Assembly: GCF_031457955.1 (NCBI RefSeq)
Contig: NZ_JAVDXN010000001.1
Location: 124,001-188,000, forward strand
Direction of reading: 5' to 3'
DNA: 64,000 nucleotides
DNA from: Mixta sp031457955
GTDB lineage: Bacteria > Pseudomonadota > Gammaproteobacteria > Enterobacterales > Enterobacteriaceae
The position numbers and the translations under genes are program-made. The notes under the pieces are model-generated. The model saw only the letters and a program-made list of their open reading frames with translations. It was not told the origin of the DNA and ran no database searches. Below, one piece after another: positions 1-7,341 of this stretch. Position 1 is the stretch's first letter; the number at the start of each line of letters is the position of its first letter.

Positions 1-314
1 GCGATTTTAACCCGCAGCTTTGCGGGCCGAACGTGACGCAGCACGCCCATTACCTCTTCCTGCAACGCGACCCAGCCGTCATGGCTGTCAATATTCTCGC
101 CTTCCAGCAACGCTTTTACTTTGCCGACCGGCACGCCGCTTTCTATCCAGCGCTTGATCTCTTCAATACGCTGCACATCTTCATCATCAAACTGTCGGTG
201 CCCGCCTTCGGTGCGCTGCGGCTTAAGTAGCCCATAGCGACGCTGCCATGCGCGTAACGTTACAGGGTTAATACCACAGCGTTCGGCGACGTCGCCGATG
301 CTGTACAGGGCCAT
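1..314 (-). CDS. mlrA: MerR-family regulator, MlrA-like (partial, C-terminus beyond window)
   Basis: Reading leftwards from the ATG at 314, about 104 codons lie in the window with no stop, so the gene runs off the left edge. The N-terminal 70 residues are a MerR winged-helix DNA-binding domain; residues such as NPVTLRAWQRRYGLLKPQRT and the GGHR that follows match E. coli MlrA, the activator of csgD and curli/biofilm formation, nearly residue for residue. The effector domain is not visible. E. coli mlrA lies elsewhere on its chromosome, so this could be a relocated orthologue or a close paralogue. A TGTACA inverted repeat at 379-403, the kind of site MlrA binds, lies 65 bases upstream and suggests autoregulation. 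Confidence 0.75.
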   Translation of the reverse strand, partial: MALYSIGDVAERCGINPVTLRAWQRRYGLLKPQRTEGGHRQFDDEDVQRIEEIKRWIESGVPVGKVKALLEGENIDSHDGWVALQEEVMGVLRHVRPAKLRVKI

Positions 315-375
315 TTGCTGCCTCAACTTACCTGGTAGATACATTATCTGCATTAACCTTAGCGGAGCCGGATTA

Positions 376-407
376 ACTTGTACATGCTTTTTTTAGTTGT
401 ACAACTT
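376..407. promoter_or_regulatory. Probable MlrA-type operator (TGTACA-N13-TGTACA)
   Basis: Two TGTACA hexamers at 379-384 and 398-403 form an inverted repeat within flanks TTGTACA and TGTACAA. The published E. coli MlrA site in the csgD promoter is the same palindrome with a 12-base gap; here the gap is 13. The site lies between the MlrA-like gene (start 314, leftward) and the GNAT gene (start 503, rightward) and could control either. The spacer is a run of T. Confidence 0.6.
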
Positions 408-502
408 GATCCAGACCGCAAAGCCGGTAACTCTCAGGGGTCGGTTTTTGGTTTCTGCATGGGCTGCGCGCAAGGCGCATATCGCTGACTAAGGGAGCAA
501 CA

Positions 503-1021
503 ATGATTGAATATCAGGTTCTTAACCGGCAACAGGCGCTAAGCGAGCTGGACGCATTAACCGATGTGTTACAGGGGTGCGTCAGTGCGGGTGCCAGCGT
601 AGGATTTATCGATCCTGCTGACCGGCCAGTGATGAGAAATTTCTGGCAGGATACGCTGGCGGGGCTCGATCAGGGCGATCGGCTGTTGCTGGTGGCGCGT
701 CAGGAGCAGCGTATCGTCGCCACGGTGATGGTGCTGTGGAACATGATGCCCAATGGACGCCATCGCGCTGAAATCAGCAAGCTGCTGGTGCATCCCGCGG
801 CGCGGCGGCAGGGCATTGCCCGGCAGCTGATGGCGCTGGCGGAACAGCAGGTTAAACAGGCAGGGCGCAGCCTGATGGTGCTGGATACCCGCAGCGGCGA
901 TATCGCCAGCCTGCTTTATCTGTCGCTGGGTTGGGAAATCGCCGGAGCCATTCCTTATTATGCGCAGTCAACCGAGGGCGCGCTGGATGCCACTACCGTG
1001 ATGTATAAACGGCTGGCCTGA
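503..1021 (+). CDS. GNAT-family N-acetyltransferase
   Basis: A 172-residue acetyltransferase. The acetyl-CoA binding motif A is clear at about residues 100-115 (LLVHPAARRQGIARQLM, of the R/Q-x-x-G-x-G/A type), preceded by the ISKL beta strand and followed by a LYLSLGWE motif B near 145. The ATG is preceded by AGGGAG. The substrate cannot be told from sequence; relatives acetylate small amines, amino acids or protein N-termini. It stands alone between the MlrA-like regulator and dinG and may share the TGTACA operator. There is no counterpart next to dinG in E. coli. Confidence 0.85.
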   Translation: MIEYQVLNRQQALSELDALTDVLQGCVSAGASVGFIDPADRPVMRNFWQDTLAGLDQGDRLLLVARQEQRIVATVMVLWNMMPNGRHRAEISKLLVHPAARRQGIARQLMALAEQQVKQAGRSLMVLDTRSGDIASLLYLSLGWEIAGAIPYYAQSTEGALDATTVMYKRLA

Positions 1022-1109
1022 TGCGGCGGCAGGCCACCGCTTGCTACGGATATGGCAATAGCGGAAGCCTGTTTCCAAATTCGCCGATAAGCGGCTGACG
1101 TCAGCCTCA

Positions 1110-1129
1110 TACTGTGTAAAAATACAGGT
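1110..1129. promoter_or_regulatory. LexA (SOS) box upstream of dinG
   Basis: The 20-base sequence TACTGTGTAAAAATACAGGT has the CTG-N10-CAG core with an AT-rich centre, close to the LexA consensus. It ends 24 bases before the dinG start codon, a normal place for a repressor site covering the promoter. E. coli dinG is a known LexA target, so DNA-damage control of dinG and the abutting ybiB is expected. Confidence 0.85.
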
Positions 1130-1152
1130 TATCAACGCAGGAAGAGAGCAAG

Positions 1153-3318
1153 ATGGCATTAACCGCAGCGTTAAAAGCGCAAATCGGCGCATGGTATAAA
1201 GCGCTGCAACAGCAGGTTCCCGATTTTATTCCCCGCGCGCCGCAGCGGCAGATGATTGCCGAAGTGGCGAAAACCCTGGCCGGTGATGAGGGGCGGCACC
1301 TGGCGATTGAAGCGCCGACCGGCGTGGGCAAAACCCTTTCCTATCTGATTCCCGGCATTGCCGTTGGTCGTGCCGAAGAAAAACCGCTGGTGATCAGCAC
1401 CGCGAACGTGGCGCTGCAGGACCAGATATTTAGTAAAGATCTGCCGCTGCTACAGAAAATTATTCCCGAACTGAAATTTACCGCCGCCTTTGGCCGTGGG
1501 CGTTATGTCTGCCCGCGTAACCTGAATGCGCTGGCGACCGACAGCGAAAAGCAGGGCGATCTGCTGCTGTTCCTAGATGACAACCTGGTGGCGAATAAAG
1601 ATGAGCGCAAACTCTGTACGAAGCTGGAGAAATCGCTGGATCGGCATCAGTGGGACGGCCTGCGCGATCACTGCGAAGAGGCGATCGACGATACGCTATG
1701 GCAGCGCTTAAGCACCGATAAGGCCAACTGCCTGGCGCGTAACTGCCACTGGTATCGTGAATGTCCCTTTTTTGTCGCCCGGCGCGAGATCGAGCAGGCG
1801 GATGTAGTGGTCGCTAACCATGCGCTGGTCATGGCGGCGCTGGAGAGCGAATCGGTGTTGCCGCCCGCGAAGCAGCTATTGCTGGTGCTGGATGAGGGCC
1901 ATCATCTGCCGGAGGTCGCGCGCGACGCGCTGGAAACCAGCGGCGAGATCACCGTTGCCTGGACCAGCCTGCAGCTCGATCTGTTTGTGCGCCTGGTGGA
2001 AACCTGTATGGCGCAGTTCCGGCCGAAATCGCCGCCGCCGCTGGCGAATCCCGAACGGCTGAAAGCGCATTGCGACGAATGGCGCGAGCATCTTGCCAGC
2101 CTGACGCGTATCCTGGCGCTCTGGCTGCCGCCGGAGCCGCAGGAAGGCGAATACCGTTTCGAGATGGGGCAGCTGCCGGAAGAGATGCAAACGCTGTGCG
2201 CCCGCTTGTTTAAGCTGAGCGACGGGCTGCGCGGGCTGGCGGAAGGGCTGTTAAACGATCTCAGTGAAAAAAGCGGGCAGTATGATGTGGTGCGCCTGCA
2301 CCGTACCATGTTGCAGATGAATCGTGCGTTTGGCTGGTTTGAAGGCATCAGCAAGCTGTGGCGGCTGGCGGCGATGGAGCAGGCTTCCGGCGCGCCGGTG
2401 TCGAAATGGGTCAGCCGTGAACTGCGGGAGGGCCAGCCGCACCTCTTTTTCCACTGCGCCGGTATCCGCGTAAGCGAACAGCTGGAAAAATTGCTGTGGC
2501 GGAAAGTGCCGCACGTGGTGCTGACGTCGGCGACGCTGCAATCGTTGAACAGTTTTAACCGTTTGCAGGAGCTTTCCGGGCTGCGCGAAAACGTAGGCGA
2601 TCGCTTTGTGGCGCTCGGCTCGCCGTTTAATCATGTGGAGCAGGGCAAGCTGATCATTCCGCAGATGCGCTATGAGCCGCTGATGGCCAATGAAGCGCAG
2701 CATATCGCGGAGATGGCGCATTTCTTCCGTCAGCAGGTGAAAGCGGGGCAACATAAAGGGATGCTGGTGCTGTTCGCCAGCAATCGCGCCATGCAGCAGT
2801 TTCTCACCCATCTGACCGATCTGCGGCTGATGCTGCTGGTGCAGGGCGATCAGCCGCGTTACCGGCTGGTGGAGCTGCATCGCAAGCGGGTCGAACAGGG
2901 CGAAGCGAGCGTGCTGGTGGGCCTGCAATCTTTTGCCGAAGGGCTGGATTTAAAAGGCGAGCTGCTTTCTCAGGTACATATTCACAAAATTGCTTTTCCC
3001 CCGGTGGACAGTCCGGTAATTTTGACCGAAGGGGAGTGGCTGAAGAGCCTGAAGCGCTACCCGTTTGAGGTGCAAAGTTTGCCCAGCGCCTCATTTAGCC
3101 TGATCCAGCAGGTGGGACGATTGATCCGTAGCCATCAGTGCTTTGGTGAGATTGTCATTTACGATCGGCGGCTGATCACCAAACCATACGGTGCGCGCCT
3201 GTTAAAAGCCCTGCCGGTTTTTCCCATAGAGCAGCCGCCGATGCCTGAAGGGGCGATAGCGCCGGTAAGCAGCAAACCAGCACCGGCGGCGCGGCGTCGA
3301 AAAAAGGAAAAGCGTTAA
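1153..3318 (+). CDS. dinG: ATP-dependent DNA helicase DinG
   Basis: A 721-residue XPD-like superfamily 2 helicase that unwinds DNA 5' to 3', including D-loops and R-loops, and helps resolve replication-transcription conflicts. Walker A (APTGVGKT) is at residues 54-61 and the Walker B/DExH box (DEGH) at 247-250. The four cysteines of the [4Fe-4S] cluster are at 120, 193, 198 and 204, as in the E. coli enzyme. C-terminal helicase motifs include SATL and QQVGRLIRS. The tail is very basic (ARRRKKEKR). A LexA box precedes it, and its stop codon directly abuts the ybiB start, so the two genes are probably co-transcribed under SOS control. Confidence 0.97.
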   Translation: MALTAALKAQIGAWYKALQQQVPDFIPRAPQRQMIAEVAKTLAGDEGRHLAIEAPTGVGKTLSYLIPGIAVGRAEEKPLVISTANVALQDQIFSKDLPLLQKIIPELKFTAAFGRGRYVCPRNLNALATDSEKQGDLLLFLDDNLVANKDERKLCTKLEKSLDRHQWDGLRDHCEEAIDDTLWQRLSTDKANCLARNCHWYRECPFFVARREIEQADVVVANHALVMAALESESVLPPAKQLLLVLDEGHHLPEVARDALETSGEITVAWTSLQLDLFVRLVETCMAQFRPKSPPPLANPERLKAHCDEWREHLASLTRILALWLPPEPQEGEYRFEMGQLPEEMQTLCARLFKLSDGLRGLAEGLLNDLSEKSGQYDVVRLHRTMLQMNRAFGWFEGISKLWRLAAMEQASGAPVSKWVSRELREGQPHLFFHCAGIRVSEQLEKLLWRKVPHVVLTSATLQSLNSFNRLQELSGLRENVGDRFVALGSPFNHVEQGKLIIPQMRYEPLMANEAQHIAEMAHFFRQQVKAGQHKGMLVLFASNRAMQQFLTHLTDLRLMLLVQGDQPRYRLVELHRKRVEQGEASVLVGLQSFAEGLDLKGELLSQVHIHKIAFPPVDSPVILTEGEWLKSLKRYPFEVQSLPSASFSLIQQVGRLIRSHQCFGEIVIYDRRLITKPYGARLLKALPVFPIEQPPMPEGAIAPVSSKPAPAARRRKKEKR

Positions 3319-4290
3319 ATGTTGCAGTACAACAAACTGATTAAAGAAGTCGGCCGTGGCAAAAACCATGCGCGCGATCTGGATGAAGAGACCGCGTATC
3401 AGCTCTATCGCGCGATGCTCAACGATGAGGTGCCCGATCTGGAAATGGGTACGCTGCTGATTGCGATGCGTATCAAGGGCGAAGGCGAGGGGGAAATGCG
3501 CGGTTTCTATCGCGCCGTGCAGGAGCGGGTGCTGTCGCTGACGCCGCCCGCCGACAAGCCGCTGCCGATTGTGATCCCCAGCTATAACGGCGCACGCCGT
3601 CAGGGCAATTTGACGCCGCTGCTGGCGCTGCTGCTTTCCCGCCTTGGTTTTCCGGTGCTGGTGCATGGCGTCAGCGAAGATGCCACACGCGTGACCAGCG
3701 AAACGGTTTTTCAGGCGTTGGGCGTTGCCGCCGTCAACGATGCGCCCAGCGCTCAGGCGAAACTGGAGCAGGGCGAGCCGGTGTTTATCAGCATCGATCA
3801 TCTCTGCGCGCCGCTGGCGAAACAGCTGGGGCTGCGCTGGCGCATGGGCGTGCGCAACAGTGCGCACACGTTAGCTAAGCTGATTACCCCTTTTGACGAG
3901 GCGGCGGCGCTGCGCTTTGCCAGCGTTTCACATCCCGAATATATTCCGCGCGTGGCGAAATTTTTCAGCGCGCAGGGCGGCAAGGCGCTGTTGCTGAACG
4001 GCACGGAAGGGGAAGTTTACGCCAATCCGCTGCGCTGTCCGGCGATAAGCCTGATCGATGGCGCAGGCGCGGAGCCGCAAGAGCTGGTGGCGCGTCAGGA
4101 AGAGGTCACCTGCGATCTGCCGACAAGCAAAGAGGCCGCGGTGACGGCCGCCTGGATCCAGCAGGTGCTGGATAAAACGCGTCCGGTGCCGCAATCGTTG
4201 CGGCTGCAAATCGCCTGCTGCTATCAGGCCAGCGGGCGCAGCGCTTCGCTGGATGAAGGGCTGGCGGCGCTGGCGGCAGCAGGCTACTAA
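3319..4290 (+). CDS. ybiB: YbiB, TrpD2-family nucleic-acid-binding protein
   Basis: A 323-residue protein with the fold of anthranilate phosphoribosyltransferase (glycosyltransferase family 3) lacking TrpD function. E. coli YbiB (TrpD2) is reported to bind DNA and RNA non-specifically and to be LexA-controlled. The N-terminal helical domain (about 1-70) is followed by the alpha/beta domain with PSYNGARRQGNLTPLLALLL and HGVSEDATRVTSE near 95-140. The ATG starts at the base after the dinG stop, implying translational coupling and a shared LexA-regulated transcript. The length matches E. coli YbiB (320). Confidence 0.93.
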   Translation: MLQYNKLIKEVGRGKNHARDLDEETAYQLYRAMLNDEVPDLEMGTLLIAMRIKGEGEGEMRGFYRAVQERVLSLTPPADKPLPIVIPSYNGARRQGNLTPLLALLLSRLGFPVLVHGVSEDATRVTSETVFQALGVAAVNDAPSAQAKLEQGEPVFISIDHLCAPLAKQLGLRWRMGVRNSAHTLAKLITPFDEAAALRFASVSHPEYIPRVAKFFSAQGGKALLLNGTEGEVYANPLRCPAISLIDGAGAEPQELVARQEEVTCDLPTSKEAAVTAAWIQQVLDKTRPVPQSLRLQIACCYQASGRSASLDEGLAALAAAGY

Positions 4291-4299
4291 CCTGCCCGG

Positions 4300-5469
4300 C
4301 TAGCGTTGATTTAACGGCAGCGGCAACTGGCTTTCAACCAGTCGCTGCCAGAAGGCGACAGCAGGCTCTATCAGCGCATCGTTAAAGTCATAGCTGGCAT
4401 TGTGCAGCGCATGCGAGGGCGTGTCGCCGTCGGCACCGAGCCAGAAATAGGCGCCGGGACAGGCTTCCAGCATGCAGGCGAAATCTTCAGAGGCCATCGA
4501 CGGGTTCACCTGCCAGCGCACCTGCTCCGCGCCAAACAGCGCAGTCGCGCAATCACGCACGTGTGCGGCTGGCTGGGCGTGATTGCGGGTAACCGGATAG
4601 CCGGGATACCAGCAGATTTTTCCCGTGACGCCCAACGGCTGTGGCAGCACCTCTACAAACGAATCGATTAGCCCGCGCACTTTCTCTCTGACGTCGCTCT
4701 GTAAGCAGCGCACCGTGCCGCGCAGCGTGACCGCTTCCGGGATGACATTAATCGCTTCGCCGCCCTGAATCTGGGTGACGCTGACCACCGACGAGGCCAG
4801 CGGCGACAGCCGCCGCGCCGGGATGGTTTGCAGCGCCAGAATCAGCTGCGCCGCCGCCACAACCGGATCGGCGCCGCACTCCGGCATAGCGGCGTGGCAG
4901 CTTTTGCCGGTAAGGGTAATTTCAAACGAATCGAGAGAGGCCATTATGGCGTCATCGTTGACCGCCAGCGTGCCTAAAGGCAGGCCAGGCCAGTTGTGCA
5001 GCGCATAAACGGCATCCATCGGGAAGCGCTGGAATAGCCCTTCTTCCACCATTTTACGTGCGCCGCCGAGGTTCTCTTCCGCAGGCTGGAAGATAAAATG
5101 CACGGTGCCGCTGAAACGGCGCGTCTGCGCCAGCCATTTTGCGCTGGCCAGCAGAATGGCGGTATGGCCATCATGTCCGCAGGCATGCATCGCCCCCGGA
5201 CGCTGCGATTGCCACGGGACGTCGCTATGTTCGGTGATCGGTAACGCATCCATATCGGCGCGCAGGCCGATGGTGGGGCCTGGCCCACACTCCAGCGTGC
5301 CGATAACGCCGGTTTTGGCAAGTCCGGTTGCCACCTGCAAGCCAAAGCTGCGCAGCTGGTCGGCAACAAATTGAGCGGTAAGCTGTTCCTGATAGCCCAG
5401 CTCTGGCTGAGCGTGCAGCTGGCGACGCCATTGCACCGCCTGTTCAATTAACGCTGCGGGTAATCTCAT
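4300..5469 (-). CDS. M20D-family amidohydrolase (hippurate/IAA-amino-acid hydrolase type)
   Basis: About 389 residues. This is a zinc-dependent metallopeptidase-fold amidohydrolase that cleaves N-acyl amino acids or amide-linked conjugates. The metal ligands are visible in RADMDALP, HACGHDGHTA, FQPAEE and, near the C-terminus, MASEDFACML. I use the ATG at 5469 because GAGG lies just upstream of it; the in-frame GTG at 5481 is itself part of that Shine-Dalgarno sequence. It converges with ybiB, with 9 bases between the stops. The exact substrate is unknown. No counterpart occupies this place in E. coli. Confidence 0.9.
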   Translation of the reverse strand: MRLPAALIEQAVQWRRQLHAQPELGYQEQLTAQFVADQLRSFGLQVATGLAKTGVIGTLECGPGPTIGLRADMDALPITEHSDVPWQSQRPGAMHACGHDGHTAILLASAKWLAQTRRFSGTVHFIFQPAEENLGGARKMVEEGLFQRFPMDAVYALHNWPGLPLGTLAVNDDAIMASLDSFEITLTGKSCHAAMPECGADPVVAAAQLILALQTIPARRLSPLASSVVSVTQIQGGEAINVIPEAVTLRGTVRCLQSDVREKVRGLIDSFVEVLPQPLGVTGKICWYPGYPVTRNHAQPAAHVRDCATALFGAEQVRWQVNPSMASEDFACMLEACPGAYFWLGADGDTPSHALHNASYDFNDALIEPAVAFWQRLVESQLPLPLNQR

Positions 5470-5648
5470 AGCGATCCTCACGTCGGGCCACGCCTCTGTG
5501 CATGGCGGAATAACTTCACTCTAGAAGAGAGAACCGGCGCAGTCTATCGGCCATGCCGGAAAATTCCTTGTGCTTTACGGCAGGGGAGTGTGGATGGTTT
5601 TATCGCGCGCGCGGTGAAAAGCAGGCCGGGCAAATGCCCGGCTGCGGG

Positions 5649-6281
5649 TTATTTGTTGCGAGCGTCGGGGCGTTGCAAATCAAAGCGTTGATCATCGCTG
5701 ATGCCATACCAGGCGCTGGGGCCACCGGCACGCAGCACCGGCTGCGCCTTGCTGGTTTGATAAATGCCCGCTTCCAGCAGCGCATCGTCGATATGCACCG
5801 CTACCACCTCGCCGAGAATTAGCCAGCTATCCAGCGGCGCGCCGTCGGCATTTTGCAGTTGTAGATGCTGCGTCAGGCGGCACTCAAAGTTAACCGGGCT
5901 TTCCGCCACCATCGGCGCCTGTACCAGATCGCCTTTTACCGGCGTCACGCCCGCTAACATAAATTCATCCACATCCTGCGCCACCGAAGCCGAGCTTTCA
6001 TTAGCCGCTTCCGCCAGCGGACGCGTCACCAGGTTCCAGACAAACTCTTTGGTTTCCAGGATATTCCGCACGCTATCTTTTTTGCCCAGGCTGGCGAAGC
6101 CGATAATCGGCGGCTGGTAATTAAAGCTGTTAAAGAAGCTGTAAGGTGCCAGGTTGGGTACGCCTGCGGCGCTGAGCGAACTGATCCAGCCGATAGGGCG
6201 CGGCGCAACAATGGCATTAAAGGGATCGTGCGGCAGACCGTGCCCTGCGCGCGGTTGATAGGAATAACGTTGACGAGACAT
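5649..6281 (-). CDS. Flavin reductase-like FMN-binding protein
   Basis: A 210-residue split-barrel flavoprotein of the flavin reductase-like domain family. The APRPIGWISSLSAAGVPNLAPYS segment at about 25-50 and the SFNYQPPIIGFAS that follows form the FMN/FAD-binding core. Such proteins reduce flavin with NAD(P)H or act as flavin-dependent oxidoreductases; the partner is not identifiable here. The ATG has AAGGA seven bases upstream. It diverges from rlmF with about 120 bases between starts. It is not part of the E. coli K-12 gene order at this place. Confidence 0.85.
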   Translation of the reverse strand: MSRQRYSYQPRAGHGLPHDPFNAIVAPRPIGWISSLSAAGVPNLAPYSFFNSFNYQPPIIGFASLGKKDSVRNILETKEFVWNLVTRPLAEAANESSASVAQDVDEFMLAGVTPVKGDLVQAPMVAESPVNFECRLTQHLQLQNADGAPLDSWLILGEVVAVHIDDALLEAGIYQTSKAQPVLRAGGPSAWYGISDDQRFDLQRPDARNK

Positions 6282-6405
6282 AATAATCCTTGTTGTTAAG
6301 CGATAGCTTCATCTTAGCCGCTTCGGCGTGAAAAAATGCGCGTCAATTGTTTACGGTTTTTTCCGGAGCGGGTATCTTACGCGCCGTTACCCAAGAGAGA
6401 GCCTG

Positions 6406-7341
6406 ATGAAACAGCCTGCCACTAAAAACCAACTGCATCCCCGCAACCGTCATCGCGAGCGTTACGATTTTCCTGCGCTGTGCGCGGCGCATCCGCCATT
6501 GCACTCTTTTATTATCACCACGCCGCGTGGCGACAGCTCCATCGATTTTGCCGAGCCGCAGGCGGTGAAGACGCTGAACCAGGCGCTGCTGAAATATTTT
6601 TATCAGATCGAAGGCTGGGATATTCCCGACGGCTTTCTCTGCCCGCCGGTGCCGGGACGCGCTGATTATCTGCACTGGCTGGCCGATCTGCTGGCGCGCG
6701 ACAACGGCGAGCAGGTGCCGCGCGATATTAACGTGCTGGATATCGGCTGCGGCGCGAACTGTATCTATCCGCTGATTGGTTGCCGTGAGTATGGCTGGCG
6801 TTTTACCGGTTCTGAAGTGAACGAACAGGCGATGAAAGCCGCCGGTGCCATTCTGGAGGCGAACCCGACGCTGCGTCGCGCAATTCGTCTGCGTCGTCAG
6901 CCCAACAGCGATCGTATGTTTCAGGGCATTATTCATAAAAATGAGTTCTATCACGCGGTGGTCTGCAATCCGCCGTTCCATGCCTCCAGCGAACAGGCAG
7001 CCGAAGGCAGCGCCCGTAAGGTACGCAATTTAGGGCTGGCGAAAGATGCGCCGCTTAATTTTGGCGGCCAGCAGGCGGAACTGTGGTGCGAAGGCGGTGA
7101 AAAAGCCTTTATCGGCCAGATGATAAGCGAAAGCGTAAGCTATGCGCGGCAGGTGGTTTGGTTTACCTCGCTGGTGTCGCGCCGCGAGCATCTGCCCGCG
7201 CTGCGTCAGGCGTTAACCGACGCGGGCGCGCTTGAGGTGCGTATCGTAGATATGGCGCAGGGACAGAAGCAGAGCCGCTTTATCGCCTGGACGTTTCACG
7301 AGAGCGCCGCGCGTACGCGGCTGATGAAACCGCGCCCTTAA
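6406..7341 (+). CDS. rlmF: 23S rRNA adenine(1618)-N6-methyltransferase
   Basis: A 311-residue SAM-dependent methyltransferase that makes m6A1618 in 23S rRNA. The SAM-binding loop is VLDIGCGANCIYPLIG, and the catalytic N6-adenine motif NPPF appears in VVCNPPFHASSEQ. NLGL, LNFGGQQAELWCEGGE and QGQKQSRFIAWTF are also characteristic. The ATG at 6406 is chosen over the in-frame ATG at 6328: it has AAGAGAGA upstream and gives a protein starting MKQPATKN with the usual length (E. coli 308). The stop overlaps the stop of ybiO on the other strand within one TTAA. Confidence 0.95.
   Translation: MKQPATKNQLHPRNRHRERYDFPALCAAHPPLHSFIITTPRGDSSIDFAEPQAVKTLNQALLKYFYQIEGWDIPDGFLCPPVPGRADYLHWLADLLARDNGEQVPRDINVLDIGCGANCIYPLIGCREYGWRFTGSEVNEQAMKAAGAILEANPTLRRAIRLRRQPNSDRMFQGIIHKNEFYHAVVCNPPFHASSEQAAEGSARKVRNLGLAKDAPLNFGGQQAELWCEGGEKAFIGQMISESVSYARQVVWFTSLVSRREHLPALRQALTDAGALEVRIVDMAQGQKQSRFIAWTFHESAARTRLMKPRP

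Noticed and set aside
5470..5481. GTG start four codons upstream for the M20 amidohydrolase
   Set aside because: That GTG is within GTGAGG, the ribosome-binding site of the ATG at 5469.
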